Assembly: GCF_020169335.1 (NCBI RefSeq)
Contig: NZ_JAIEZN010000002.1
Location: forward strand, 992,001-1,056,000
Source of the DNA: Devosia aquimaris
Lineage (GTDB): Bacteria > Pseudomonadota > Alphaproteobacteria > Rhizobiales > Devosiaceae
Length of the DNA: 64,000 bases
Reading direction: 5' to 3'
In this document: piece by piece, positions 1 through 10,536 of the stretch
How positions within the stretch are numbered: the first letter of the stretch is position 1
How the letters are laid out: each line of letters opens with the position of its first letter
Notes under the pieces: model-generated
Databases searched by the model: none
What the model saw: only the letters and a program-made list of their open reading frames with translations
What the model was told of the DNA's origin: nothing
Translations under genes and position numbers: made by a program

Positions 1-1
1 G

Positions 2-52
2 GTGATCGACCTCATTTATCCTCTTCTTGACCCGCGGATCCGTCACAAATGA
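2..52 (+). CDS. C-terminal end of a DppB/OppB-type ABC permease (partial)
   Basis: The window opens inside a reading frame that ends VIDLIYPLLDPRIRHK followed by TGA at 50-52. An LLDPRIR-type ending is characteristic of the first permease of dipeptide/oligopeptide-type ABC importers. The stop overlaps the ATG of the next permease (ATGA), as expected for translationally coupled permease genes. Everything upstream, including any solute-binding protein, lies outside the window. The call rests on 16 residues plus context. Confidence 0.75.
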   Translation: MIDLIYPLLDPRIRHK

Positions 53-956
53 GCCTGAGCAAGGATATCGATCCCATCGTGCTGGCCGAGCCGGTGGCGC
101 CGGTAAACGCCCCCCGCGGCAGGGGCAGCCTGATGTGGCTGCTCAATCCGCGCCTCAGCATCGGCCTGGTTATTCTGGCGGTCATGGGCCTGGGCAGCAT
201 GATCCTGCCGTTCTTCGCGCCGGTCGATCCGTCCGTGCAGGCCAGCTACATGCGCAATCTCAAGATGTCCGGCGCCCATTGGCTGGGCACCAATTCTCTG
301 GGCCAGGACATCTTCTGGTTCCTGGTGTTCGCGGTGCGCAATTCATTGGCGCTGGGCGTGCTGGTGGCCGTGGGTGTCACGCTGATCGCCACAATCGTCG
401 GCCTGAGCGCAGGCTATATCGGCGGGCGCTTTGAGCGCTTCGTAATGCTGATCGTGGATACGTTCATTACCATTCCGCTCCTGCCCATTCTGATCATTCT
501 GGGCGCCCTGATCCGCGGCAACACCTCGTTTCTCACCGTTGGCGTCATCATCATCATCTTTGGCTGGGCCTGGGACGCGCGCACCGTTCGGTCCATGGCG
601 CTGTCGCTGCGGGAGCGCGAATTCATCAACATGGCGCGCTTCTCGGGCGCCAATACGCTGCAGATCATCGCCCGGGAGATCTTTCCCTATGTCTCGGCCT
701 ATATGCTGGTTGGCTTCATCAATGTGGTGCTGTTTGCCATCAATACCGAGGCGACGCTGGCGGTGATCGGCCTCTCCAAGGTCGAGGTGCCAACCCTGGG
801 GTCGATCATCTTCTGGGCCCTGAACTACAACGCCCTGTTCACAGGACAATTCGTCTGGCTGATCGCGCCGATCATCGCCACGGTGACCCTGTTCCTGGGG
901 CTGTTTTTGACCTCGACAGGCTTCAACCAGGCCTTCGCCAGCAAGCGGGGTGTCTC

Positions 957-960
<4 letters not shown>
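49..960 (+). CDS. ABC importer permease, DppC/OppC type
   Basis: Inner-membrane permease of a peptide/nickel/oligosaccharide-class ABC importer, 303 aa. It has a hydrophilic N-terminus of about 40 residues, one membrane helix, a short periplasmic stretch containing HWLGTNSLGQDI (the family's GTDxxGRD-like motif), then about five more helices. The cytoplasmic EAA loop that contacts the ATPases lies near residues 188-210 (EFINMARFSGA). The start overlaps the stop of the preceding permease and its own stop overlaps the next ATG, so it belongs to one operon with both ATPases. The downstream glycoside-hydrolase-like genes suggest an oligosaccharide rather than a peptide as substrate. That is inference, because the binding protein is not visible. 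Confidence 0.93.
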
Positions 961-1864
<904 letters not shown>

Positions 1865-1868
<4 letters not shown>

Positions 1869-2689
1869 CCGTTATCCTGAAAACCGAGAACCTCAACAAG
1901 GTCTATCGCCGGGGCGGCCTGGTGGCGGGCAAGAGCATCACGGCGCTCAACGACGTCAACATCACCGTTGAAAGCGACAAGCCTGTGGTCATCGCCGTCG
2001 TGGGGGAATCCGGCAGTGGCAAGACAACGCTGGCCAAGACGCTGCTGCGCCTGGAAACGCCGACCTCGGGTCGGGCGATTGTCTATGACACGGTCGTGGC
2101 CGGACAGGGCGCGACCCCCTCCAAGCGCGCCTTCCTCGGGCTGGTGCAGCCCATTTTCCAGAACCCATTCGAGGCCTTTAGCCGGTATCGCCCGGTTGAT
2201 GCCTATTTGCAGGAAACGGCGCGGCGCGTTGCCGGCATGGGCGATGACGAGGCCGAGGCCGCTGTTGCGGCCGCCTTGCGCAGTGTCGGGCTGGACTATG
2301 GCGATGTGCGCGGCAAGTACACGAGCCAGTTCTCGGGTGGTGAGCTGCAGCGCATTTCGGTGGCGCGGGCGCTGATACCAAACCCCAAGCTGATCGTTGC
2401 CGACGAACCGGTGAGCATGATCGATGCCTCGCGGCGCATGATCATCATCAACCTGTTCAAGCGGCTGCGCGACGATGCCGGGCGAAGCTTTTTGTACATC
2501 ACCCATGATCTGGCCACGGCCTATTACATCTCCGACTACATTGCCGTGATGAACAAGGGCCAGGTGGTCGAGTTCGGGCCCGCCCGCGCGGTGATGAACA
2601 ACCCCAGCCACGCCTATACGCGGCTGCTGCTCGATTCCATTCCCACCATCAAGTCACGCTGGCGGCCGCGTCTGGCACACGCCGGCTGA
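1865..2689 (+). CDS. ABC importer ATP-binding protein, DppF/OppF type
   Basis: Second ATPase of the same importer, 274 aa. Walker A is GESGSGKTT, the signature FSGGEL, Walker B LIVADEPV, and ITHDL forms the H-loop region. The C-terminal HAYTRLLLDSIP motif is again oligopeptide-type. It is shorter than many DppF proteins and ends soon after that motif. Its ATG overlaps the stop of the first ATPase. It is followed after 37 bases by the apiosidase-like pair, which are probably co-transcribed and may process the imported compound. Confidence 0.92.
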
Positions 2690-2726
2690 GCGCCTGCTTT
2701 TCAGTTGATCATTTGGAACTTTTGCA

Positions 2727-4304
2727 ATGAGTGACGCCGCTTCCTCCACGCTTTGGGGCCTGTTTGAACTTGCGCTCGATGGTCCGGCAACCGGCAACCC
2801 TTTCCTTGAGGTCGAGTTCGCGGCGACGTTCACCCAGGGTGGCACCAGGCTCGATGTGCCGGGTTTCTACGACGGCGAAGGCGTCTATCGTCTCCGCTTC
2901 ATGCCGCAGGCCACCGGCAGTTGGCGATATGTGACGCGCAGCAATGTGCCCAGCCTTGATGGTGTCGAGGGTGCACTGGACGTCGGGCCCGCCAGGCCAG
3001 GTGACCACGGTCCGGTGCGGGCTTTTGGCGAACACTTCCGCTATGCCGATGGCAGCCGCTACATCAACATCGGCACGACGGCCTATGTCTGGAATCTGCA
3101 GGGCGACGCCGTCGAAGAGGAGACGCTGTCCACCCTCGCTGCGGCGCCGTTCACCAAGATCCGCATGTGCGTCTTCCCCAAGCACTACCGCTACAATCAG
3201 AACGAGCCGCCGCTCTATCCCTTCAAATTGCTGGAGCGCGGCAGCAGCCAATGGCGGGGCGGCTTCAAGGGCGAGGGCTGGTCGTTTGACTGCGACACCA
3301 TAGAGCCGGCCTATTTCCGCCATCTCGAAAAGCGGATTGCCGACTTGCGCAAGCTCGGCATCGAGGCCGACCTCATCCTGCTGCATCCCTACGATCGCTG
3401 GGGTTTCGCCCATATGCGTGCCGAGCAGGATGATCGCTATCTGCGCTACGTGGTGGCGCGCCTGGCCGCCTATCCCAATGTCTGGTGGTCGATGGCCAAT
3501 GAATATGACTTCATGTTCAACAAGACGCTCCAAGACTGGGACCGCATGATCGGCGTGGTCGCAGAGGCGGATCCCTTCGGGCATCTGCTGTCGGTCCACA
3601 ATGGCTTTGCGCCCTACGACTACAGCGACAAGCGCATTACCCACGTCAGCATCCAGCGGCCCTACACCGACCGCATCGCCCTGTGGCGCAAGCAGTTCGG
3701 CAAGCCGGTGTCGGACGACGAATGCTGCTATGAGGGCGACATTGCCGAGGCCTGGGGCAATATCTCGGGCCGCGAACTGGTCCACCGCTTCTGGGACGGC
3801 ACCGTCGCCGGCGGCTCGGTCACCCATGGCGAGACCTTCTATAACGACGCCGAAAAGCTCTGGTGGGCCAAGGGTGGCGCGCTGGTTGGCGAGAGCGTGC
3901 CGCGCATCGCCTTTCTCAAGCGCATCCTGGAGGCCGCACCCGATGAGGGGCTCGACCCGGTCCCCACCACCGGCGCCTACAAGATCATGATGGCTGGCGG
4001 CCTCGACAAGGCTGACCTGAGGGAACTCATCAATCCCAACCCCGGCGAGGAGGATTGGGTGCGTGTGGGCACGCACTTTGCCACCGCCGGGCAGCCACAT
4101 CGCTACTACCTGGCCTACTTCGGCCAGAACCAGCCCGGGGAATATGCCGTGGCCGTGCCGCCCGGCGAACACTACCGCGCGACGTTGATCGACACTTGGG
4201 AAATGACCGAGACGGTCGTCGCCGACAGCGTTGCGCGCGGAGACGTGCTGCATTTTGCCGCCAAGCCATATCAGGCCCTGCGCCTGGAACGTATTGACGC
4301 CTGA
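2727..4304 (+). CDS. DUF5060/DUF4038 apiosidase-like glycoside hydrolase, copy 1
   Basis: Cytoplasmic protein of 525 aa with no signal peptide. An N-terminal beta-sandwich of the DUF5060 kind (about residues 8-95, with PGFYDGEG and RFMP) is followed by a TIM-barrel region of the DUF4038/apiosidase-like kind. VWWSMANEYDF carries the Asn-Glu pair typical of clan GH-A acid/base catalysis, and DDECCYEGD supplies a candidate nucleophile region. A small C-terminal domain ends in LRLERIDA. Close homology to the next gene indicates tandem duplication. Apiosidase-like enzymes act on plant cell-wall side chains, but the exact bond cleaved here cannot be read from sequence. It follows the ABC importer genes directly and probably acts on the imported material. 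Confidence 0.8.
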   Translation: MSDAASSTLWGLFELALDGPATGNPFLEVEFAATFTQGGTRLDVPGFYDGEGVYRLRFMPQATGSWRYVTRSNVPSLDGVEGALDVGPARPGDHGPVRAFGEHFRYADGSRYINIGTTAYVWNLQGDAVEEETLSTLAAAPFTKIRMCVFPKHYRYNQNEPPLYPFKLLERGSSQWRGGFKGEGWSFDCDTIEPAYFRHLEKRIADLRKLGIEADLILLHPYDRWGFAHMRAEQDDRYLRYVVARLAAYPNVWWSMANEYDFMFNKTLQDWDRMIGVVAEADPFGHLLSVHNGFAPYDYSDKRITHVSIQRPYTDRIALWRKQFGKPVSDDECCYEGDIAEAWGNISGRELVHRFWDGTVAGGSVTHGETFYNDAEKLWWAKGGALVGESVPRIAFLKRILEAAPDEGLDPVPTTGAYKIMMAGGLDKADLRELINPNPGEEDWVRVGTHFATAGQPHRYYLAYFGQNQPGEYAVAVPPGEHYRATLIDTWEMTETVVADSVARGDVLHFAAKPYQALRLERIDA

Positions 4305-4314
4305 AGGAACCATC

Positions 4315-5829
4315 ATGAGCCAAGCCACAATTCCCGTCTGGGACGTCTTTGAAGTCACGTTCGAAGGCCCTGCGGAGGGCAATCCCTACCTGGAAGTCGA
4401 GTTCTCCGCCGTGTTCACCGGCAATGGCCGAACCGTGCGCGTGCCGGGCTTCTACGATGGCGAAGGTCGCTACATCATCCGCTTCATGCCCGATGCTGAA
4501 GGCCAATGGCACTTTGAGACCACGTCATCGGTGTCGGCGCTTGCAGGCAGGACGGGCGGGCTGCGCGCTGTTCCGGCCCGACCCGGCGCCCATGGTCCGG
4601 TGCGGGTTGCCAACCAGTTCCATTTTGCCCATGCCGACGGCACGCCCTACCTGCCCTTCGGCACCACCTGCTACGCCTGGACGCACCAGCCCCAGTCATT
4701 GCAGGACGAAACGCTGGAAACCCTGGGCAAGGCGGGCTTCAACAAGATCCGCATGGGCGTCTTTCCCAAGGATTATCCGTTCAATACCAACGAGCCGCTC
4801 CATGACGTCTTCGCCATGGGCGCAGACGGCAAGCGCGACTTCGATCAGCCCAATCCCGTGGCGTTCCGCCATTTCGAAACTCAGGTCGGCAAGCTGCGGG
4901 ACATGGGCATTGAAGCCGACATCATCATCTTCCACCCCTATGACCGCTGGGGCTATTGCGACATGTCCGCCGAGCAGGACTTCCGCTATGTCGCCTATCT
5001 GGCGGCGCGGCTGGGCGCATTCGCCAACGTCTGGTGGTCACTGGCCAATGAATATGATTTCCTGCTCGACACCAAGCCGATGGAGCAGTGGGACCGATAC
5101 TTCCAGATTCTGGAACAGAACGATCCCTATGGCCACCTCAAGTCCATCCACAATGGCGACGTGCGGATGAACTATGATCACAGCAAGCCCTGGGTCAGCC
5201 ACGTCTGCATCCAGAACTGGGACGTCAAGAAGACACCGGATTGGCGCGCGGACTATGGTAAGCCCCTGGTCAATGACGAGCCCGAATACGAAGGCAATAT
5301 CTGGCCCGCCTGGGGCAATATCTCGGCCCAGGAACTGACGCACCGCTTCTGGGTCACCGCCCTGCGTGGGGGCTATGCCGGGCATGGCGAAACCTTCGAG
5401 CACCCCGATGACATCATCTGGTGGGCAAAGGGCGGCAAGCTCTATGGCGAGGCCTGGAAGCGCATCAAATTCCTCCGCCAGTTGCTGGAGGAGGACGTCA
5501 CGACAGGCCTGACGCCGCTGGGCGGCACCACGTCCTGGCCATGGAGCCGCGTTTCGGGCGCCGAGGACGGCCATGTGCGCTACATCTACTTCGGTGAGCA
5601 CCAGCCGGCCCAATGGACGACGGGCTTGCCCACCGAGGACGGCGCCTATGAGGTTGACCTCATCGACACCTGGGCCATGACGATTGAGCCTGCAGAGCGC
5701 ATCGCGCCGGTCGTGCCCCATCCGACCCGCCACGGGGCCGTGGTGCGCGGTGGCAAGCCCGATGCCGCCTTTGGCGTTCGCCTGCCGTCGCGCCCGCATA
5801 TGGCGCTCCGCATCCGCAAGCTCGACTAG
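4315..5829 (+). CDS. DUF5060/DUF4038 apiosidase-like glycoside hydrolase, copy 2
   Basis: Paralogue of the preceding gene, 504 aa from the ATG at 4315. This start was chosen because GAAGGA lies just upstream, the gap to the previous stop is 10 bases, and the N-terminus (SQATIPVWDVFE) aligns with copy 1. It has the same layout: N-terminal sandwich with VPGFYDGEG, barrel with VWWSLANEYDF (candidate acid/base Glu), NDEPEYEGN (candidate nucleophile region), and a C-terminal domain. The loops after the barrel core differ from copy 1, including a longer C-terminus, so the pair may have different specificities. It ends five bases from the stop of the convergent ROK gene. Confidence 0.8.
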   Translation: MSQATIPVWDVFEVTFEGPAEGNPYLEVEFSAVFTGNGRTVRVPGFYDGEGRYIIRFMPDAEGQWHFETTSSVSALAGRTGGLRAVPARPGAHGPVRVANQFHFAHADGTPYLPFGTTCYAWTHQPQSLQDETLETLGKAGFNKIRMGVFPKDYPFNTNEPLHDVFAMGADGKRDFDQPNPVAFRHFETQVGKLRDMGIEADIIIFHPYDRWGYCDMSAEQDFRYVAYLAARLGAFANVWWSLANEYDFLLDTKPMEQWDRYFQILEQNDPYGHLKSIHNGDVRMNYDHSKPWVSHVCIQNWDVKKTPDWRADYGKPLVNDEPEYEGNIWPAWGNISAQELTHRFWVTALRGGYAGHGETFEHPDDIIWWAKGGKLYGEAWKRIKFLRQLLEEDVTTGLTPLGGTTSWPWSRVSGAEDGHVRYIYFGEHQPAQWTTGLPTEDGAYEVDLIDTWAMTIEPAERIAPVVPHPTRHGAVVRGGKPDAAFGVRLPSRPHMALRIRKLD

Positions 5830-5834
5830 CCCCG

Positions 5835-7100
5835 CTAGCGGTCGAAAGGCCGCTGGTCCTGGGCGATCTGCCTAATATAGAGGTGGCGGAAATTGGGGCT
5901 GGTGTTGACGAAGATGGGCAGCAGCGCTGCGCCGCGCACCGCCGCATCTTCGATCAGCTCCGCCGCCACCAGCCGCGCCTTGCTGCGGTCGCGCCGGGCA
6001 GCCGGCGTCGGCCGCAGCGGATAGGCCATGTCCACCATGGCCTGGATGATGGCGCGGGGCATGGCCCCGCCCACGGCGATGAACTCGGGGTCCAGCAGCA
6101 CTTCGAACACCGCCGTCACATCGCGCAGCGTGTCCGATGCTGCCTTGAGCCATTCCATCAGCCGCTGGTCGCGCACCTGGTAAAGGCGCTGCAGTTCCTC
6201 GGGCACCAGCGCATCCTCCTGCACGCCCAATGCACGCGCCAGCCCGCCCAGCGAGAGCACGTCAACCGTCCTGTGTTCCGGCCAGACCGGCGAGCCATCC
6301 AGCCCGAAGATCGGCAGCAGGCCCATTTCGCCGGCATTGCCGCCAAAGCCCTTGTAGGGTGCGCCATCGATGATGATGCCGGCGCCAGTGCCACGCGCGA
6401 TGTAGAAATAGACAAAGCTGCTCAGGCTCGCGTCGCCATGCTGGAAGCGCTCGCCGATGGCCGCCGCCGTCGCGTCGTTCTCGACGAGGATCGGCAGGCC
6501 CGACAGGCTGCGCAATTCATCGGCAAAGCCGACATCGCGCCAGGCCTCCCAATGCGGCATGGAGAAATCGAAGTCATAGACATCCGAGCCAAAGGTGGGC
6601 AGCACCAGCCCGATGCCCCAGACCTTCTCGCGCGGCACGCCGGCCTCGGCCAGCGCGGAATCCAGTTCTGCGGCCACCTGCCGCAGCGTCTCGCGCGGCT
6701 GGCTGGTGTCGCAGGCAATCCGCCGCCGCACCAGCTCGCTGCGCTTGAGGTCGCAGACCACGAGGTTGCAGACATTGCGATCGAGATGCACGCCGATGGA
6801 AAAGCCGGCGCGGGCATTGGGCTCGAGATAGATCTGCGGCTGGCCACGCGTGCCGCTGGAGCGCCCGGCTTCGCTGATCAGCCCCTGGTCGAGCAGTTCG
6901 CGGGTGATCGAGGAAATGGTCTGCGGCTTGAGCTCGATTAGTCCACCGATCTCAACCCGGCTGATCGGGGCGCGCTGGCAGATGGTCTCGAACACCAGCC
7001 TGCGATTGGAGATACGCGCATCCTCGGCGCGCCGCGGCTCGATCACCGGCGTACCCTTGTCGACCGCCTTGCCCATGGGCCATCCGTCCCCTGCTGCCAT
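5835..7100 (-). CDS. ROK-family (NagC/XylR-like) transcriptional regulator
   Basis: Sugar-responsive regulator of 421 aa. An N-terminal winged helix-turn-helix (about residues 30-80, ISRVEIGGLIELKPQTISS) precedes a ROK sugar-kinase-like fold with VENDATAAAIGERF and RGTGAGIIIDG. The canonical zinc motif CxCGxxGC is absent, and the usual EHGH-type segment reads NAGEMG. This suggests a ligand-binding regulator without kinase activity. It lies three bases downstream of the epimerase-like gene and converges on the apiosidase-like pair, so it is the likely local regulator of this cluster. Residues before MGKAVDK may not be part of the protein; a start at 7076 is possible. Confidence 0.88.
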   Translation of the reverse strand: MAAGDGWPMGKAVDKGTPVIEPRRAEDARISNRRLVFETICQRAPISRVEIGGLIELKPQTISSITRELLDQGLISEAGRSSGTRGQPQIYLEPNARAGFSIGVHLDRNVCNLVVCDLKRSELVRRRIACDTSQPRETLRQVAAELDSALAEAGVPREKVWGIGLVLPTFGSDVYDFDFSMPHWEAWRDVGFADELRSLSGLPILVENDATAAAIGERFQHGDASLSSFVYFYIARGTGAGIIIDGAPYKGFGGNAGEMGLLPIFGLDGSPVWPEHRTVDVLSLGGLARALGVQEDALVPEELQRLYQVRDQRLMEWLKAASDTLRDVTAVFEVLLDPEFIAVGGAMPRAIIQAMVDMAYPLRPTPAARRDRSKARLVAAELIEDAAVRGAALLPIFVNTSPNFRHLYIRQIAQDQRPFDR

Positions 7101-7102
7101 GG

Positions 7103-7972
7103 CTAAAGCCCCAGCTGCGCCAGCACGGCGCGATTGTGCCGGGCAATCGGCAAGGGCTTGTCGGGCGGGCAGGGATACATATCCTGCTCATAGACGGCAA
7201 AGCCATCAAAGCCGCGCTGATCAAGGAACGCTTTGACCGCCGCGAAATCCACAATGCCGGCATCGAGCGCGCACATCACCCCGGCGCCAAACCCGGCGAT
7301 ATAGTCCATGCCCTCCTCGGCAATGCGCTTGAGCATCACCGGGTCGACATTCTTGAAGTGATAATAGCCGATGCGCTCGGCCTGCCGGCGCATAAAGGCC
7401 TCGGCGTCGGCCCCCGTATAGGCATGGTGGCCAAAGTCAAAGCAGAGATCGACCAGTTCCGCCGGCGTATCGGCCAGCAGGCGCTCCACCTCGGCCTCGG
7501 TCTCGACGCCAGACCCGATATGGGGGTGAAACGCAAACTTCAGCCCTTCGGTCTCCACCACATAGCGCGCCGCGGCCAGCGTGTTGGCAATCAGCAGCTG
7601 CCACTGTTCGGGATCAAGCGCCCGGATGTGCCCGGGCGTCGGGGCCGGGCAATCGTCCATCACCACCACCCATTTTGCATCCATGGCGCGCAGCAGGGCG
7701 CAGGTCTGGCGCAGGCGCGGCAACAGGCTCTCCATGGCGTCGGGCACGGCAAGCTCATGCACCAGGGCCGAGCCGCAGATGCTCAGCCCGCGCTGGTCCA
7801 GCTCCGCCTTCAGTCGGACCGGGTCGGTGGGCAGATAGCCCCAGGGGCCGGTCTCGGTGACCGTAAATCCGGCGTCGCGCACCTCGTCGAGATAGCGTTC
7901 CCACCCGATCTGGCGCGGGTCATCGGCATACCAGACGCCCCAGGCGTCCGGAGCTGTCGCCAATCTGATCAT
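7103..7972 (-). CDS. Sugar phosphate isomerase/epimerase (IolE-like TIM barrel)
   Basis: Xylose-isomerase-like TIM-barrel protein of 289 aa. Candidate metal and active-site residues occur in FAFHPHIG, DLCFDFGHHAYTG and YYHFKNVD, and the strand order resembles inosose dehydratase/epimerase proteins. These enzymes isomerise, epimerise or dehydrate sugars and cyclitols in the cytoplasm using a divalent metal. It is the first gene of a two-gene minus-strand unit with the ROK regulator. The position suggests that it processes the sugar released by the apiosidase-like enzymes. The precise substrate is unknown. Confidence 0.82.
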   Translation of the reverse strand: MIRLATAPDAWGVWYADDPRQIGWERYLDEVRDAGFTVTETGPWGYLPTDPVRLKAELDQRGLSICGSALVHELAVPDAMESLLPRLRQTCALLRAMDAKWVVVMDDCPAPTPGHIRALDPEQWQLLIANTLAAARYVVETEGLKFAFHPHIGSGVETEAEVERLLADTPAELVDLCFDFGHHAYTGADAEAFMRRQAERIGYYHFKNVDPVMLKRIAEEGMDYIAGFGAGVMCALDAGIVDFAAVKAFLDQRGFDGFAVYEQDMYPCPPDKPLPIARHNRAVLAQLGL

Positions 7973-8023
7973 CGCGGAACTCTATGCGTCCAATGGCCCA
8001 TTAAGTCCGTATATCATGCAATA

Positions 8024-8061
8024 TTCCATGCGCACACATCAATGCGGATCGATGTATGGAA
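8024..8061. promoter_or_regulatory. Inverted repeat in the divergent intergenic region 7973-8300
   Basis: The 328 bases between the epimerase gene (minus) and the GH2 gene (plus) contain no credible ORF. An interrupted inverted repeat pairs TTCCAT...ACATC (8024-8040) with GATGTATGGAA (8051-8061). It lies close to the minus-strand start and could be an operator for the local ROK protein. No convincing -35/-10 pair was identified on either strand. Confidence 0.35.
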
Positions 8062-8300
8062 AATTCCCTGATTTATTGGCCAAGTGCCCCGACACGAGCC
8101 CGGAACGCCGCGCCGCTCTGCCGCAAAATTCCGGGCACGGCGAACGGATTTTCATATTTCTATGCTTGATAAAACAACAGCCGGGAAATTAAGTGCCTGC
8201 AGGGATAGCAGCGGCTCCGGGGCGGGCTATTCGGGCGGGTCGTCACCGCTGCCATGGACAGGCAACACCAGCCAATCTAGCGATACTTGAGGGCTTTTCA

Positions 8301-10499
8301 ATGCGATCACAGACGGACTTCAACGACGACTGGCTTTTCCAGGGTGCCGAACGCGTCCGTCTCCCGCACAATGCGGTCGAGCTGCCGCTGGTCTATTTCG
8401 ATGAGACCGCCTATCAGCGCCCCTTCTCCTACACCAAGACCTTTGAGGCCGATCCTGTATGGGCCGGGCGCGAGGTGCATGTGGTGTTCGATGGCGCCAT
8501 GGCCAATGCGCATGTCTCGGTCAATGGCCAGCCGGTGCTGGCTCATGCCGATGGCTATACCCCCTTTGTAGTGCGTCTCACCGATCGCCTCGTGCCGGGC
8601 AGCAATACCATCACGGTCGATATCGATGGCAGCGAGAACCCCGCCATCCCGCCCTTTGGCAACATGATCGATTATTTGACCTACGCTGGCATCTATCGCG
8701 AGACCTGGCTGCGGGTGACGGCGCCGGTCTATCTGGACTCCGTCAAGATCGAGACGCCCGAGCCCCTCGCGGCCCGCAAGCGCGTGACCCTGGCCGTCGC
8801 CCTGGCCAATCCGCAATCCCTGCCGCTCGGTGGCACGCTGACGGCCACGTTGCGCGATGCCGCCGGCGAGCCGCTGGCCAGCACCAATGCGACAGTGGAC
8901 GGCCCCAGCCTGCAGCTCGAACTCGCCGATCTCGCCGGCATTGACCTGTGGGACATCGACAATCCGGCGCTCTACACAATCGAGCTGACGCTCGAAACGC
9001 CGCACGGGACGGACACGACCACGACGCGCTTCGGCTTCCGCCTGGCCGAATTCACCGTCGACGGCTTCCGCCTCAATGGCCGCCCGCTCAAGCTGCGCGG
9101 CCTCAACCGCCACCAGTCCTTCCCCTATTCCGGCTATGCCCTGGGCCGCGCCGCCCAGCGTCGCGATGCCGATATCCTGCGCCATGAGCTCAAGCTCAAC
9201 ATGGTGCGCACCTCCCATTATCCCCAGTCGACCTGGTTCCTCGAGCGCTGCGACGAACTGGGCCTGCTGGTCTTCGAGGAAATCCCCGGCTGGCAACATA
9301 TCGGCGACGCCGCCTGGAAGCAGGAATCGGTCGAAAACGTCCGCCGCATGATCCGGCGCGACTGGAACCATCCCTCCATCGTCATCTGGGGCGTGCGCAT
9401 CAACGAATCCCGCGACGACCATGATTTCTATGTCGAGACCAATCGCGCCGCCCGCGAGCTGGACAGCACCCGCGCCATCGGCGGCGTCCGCTGCTACACC
9501 GACAGCGAACTGCTCGAAGACGTCTATACCATGAACGACTTCATCCTCGGCCTCGACGAGCTGGGCGGCAACCGCCCGCGCACGCCGCTGCGCCCGCAGC
9601 AGGAAGTCACCGGGCTCGACCGTCCGGTGCCCTATCTGGTCACCGAGTTCAACGGCCACATGTATCCCACCAAGCGGGGCGATCAGGAACAGCGCCAGGT
9701 CGAGCATGTCACGCGCCACCTCCAGGTGCTCAATGCCGCCTATGGCGATCCGCAGGTGTCCGGCGCCATCGGCTGGTGTGCCTTTGACTACAACACCCAC
9801 AAGGATTTCGGCTCCGGCGACCGCATCTGCCACCATGGCGTCATGGATATTTTCCGCGAGCCCAAGCTGGCCGCCTATGCCTATGCCAGCCAGTGCGACC
9901 CGGCCGAGGAGATCATCCTCAAGCCGGTGACCATCTGGGCCAATGGCGAGCGCAATATCGGTGGCGTGCTGCCACTGATGGTGCTGACCAATTGCGACGA
10001 GGTCGAGCTGCGCTATGGCAACCAGCCGCCCAAACGCACAGGGCCGGACCGCGAAGCCTATCCGCATCTGCCCCACGCCCCGGCCATCTTTGACCGCCGC
10101 CAGTTCAGCGATGGCGAACTGGGCATCTGGGGCGATGGCTGGGTCGATGGCGTCATCAGCGGCTTCATCGGCGGCAAGAAGGTCGCCGAGGTGCGCCTGG
10201 TCGCCAATCCCGTCGCCACGAGCCTCGCCGTGGTGCCCGATGCCGCCGAGATCGGCGCCCGCGACAGCGTGCGCGTCATGGTCCGCGCCCTCGATCAGGT
10301 TGGCAATGTGCTGGCCCATTATGCCGAGCCGGTCAGCATCACCGTATCGGGCCCCGGCCGCCGGCTGGGGCCGGGCCTGGTGTCGCTACGCGCCGGTGCC
10401 ATCGGCTTCTGGGTTCAGGCCGATGCGGCCGGTCCCATCATCGTAACGGTTACCAGCGAGCGCCTGGGCAAGGTCTCGGTGGTGCTGCAGGCCGGCTAA
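8301..10499 (+). CDS. Glycoside hydrolase family 2 (beta-galactosidase/beta-glucuronidase-like)
   Basis: Cytoplasmic GH2 enzyme of 732 aa with no signal peptide. The start at 8301 is chosen because MRSQTDFNDDWLF matches the usual GH2 N-terminus and GAGGG lies just upstream. Order of domains: jelly-roll sugar-binding domain, Ig-like domain, TIM barrel, and extra C-terminal beta domains. The acid/base Glu is about E369 in WGVRINES and the nucleophile about E449 in LVTEFNG. LRGLNRHQSFPYSG is also a family hallmark. It hydrolyses terminal beta-linked sugars; which sugar cannot be decided here. It sits next to a minus-strand ABC importer and may serve with it or with the ROK cluster. Confidence 0.92.
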   Translation: MRSQTDFNDDWLFQGAERVRLPHNAVELPLVYFDETAYQRPFSYTKTFEADPVWAGREVHVVFDGAMANAHVSVNGQPVLAHADGYTPFVVRLTDRLVPGSNTITVDIDGSENPAIPPFGNMIDYLTYAGIYRETWLRVTAPVYLDSVKIETPEPLAARKRVTLAVALANPQSLPLGGTLTATLRDAAGEPLASTNATVDGPSLQLELADLAGIDLWDIDNPALYTIELTLETPHGTDTTTTRFGFRLAEFTVDGFRLNGRPLKLRGLNRHQSFPYSGYALGRAAQRRDADILRHELKLNMVRTSHYPQSTWFLERCDELGLLVFEEIPGWQHIGDAAWKQESVENVRRMIRRDWNHPSIVIWGVRINESRDDHDFYVETNRAARELDSTRAIGGVRCYTDSELLEDVYTMNDFILGLDELGGNRPRTPLRPQQEVTGLDRPVPYLVTEFNGHMYPTKRGDQEQRQVEHVTRHLQVLNAAYGDPQVSGAIGWCAFDYNTHKDFGSGDRICHHGVMDIFREPKLAAYAYASQCDPAEEIILKPVTIWANGERNIGGVLPLMVLTNCDEVELRYGNQPPKRTGPDREAYPHLPHAPAIFDRRQFSDGELGIWGDGWVDGVISGFIGGKKVAEVRLVANPVATSLAVVPDAAEIGARDSVRVMVRALDQVGNVLAHYAEPVSITVSGPGRRLGPGLVSLRAGAIGFWVQADAAGPIIVTVTSERLGKVSVVLQAG

Positions 10500-10536
10500 A
10501 GCGTCTCACTCTGCAGTCGATTTGCGGCTCTTTTGC

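Noticed and set aside
8307..10319. 670-residue minus-strand frame opposite the GH2 gene
   Set aside because: Composition is biased, no domain is recognisable, and the plus-strand GH2 enzyme has all catalytic motifs.
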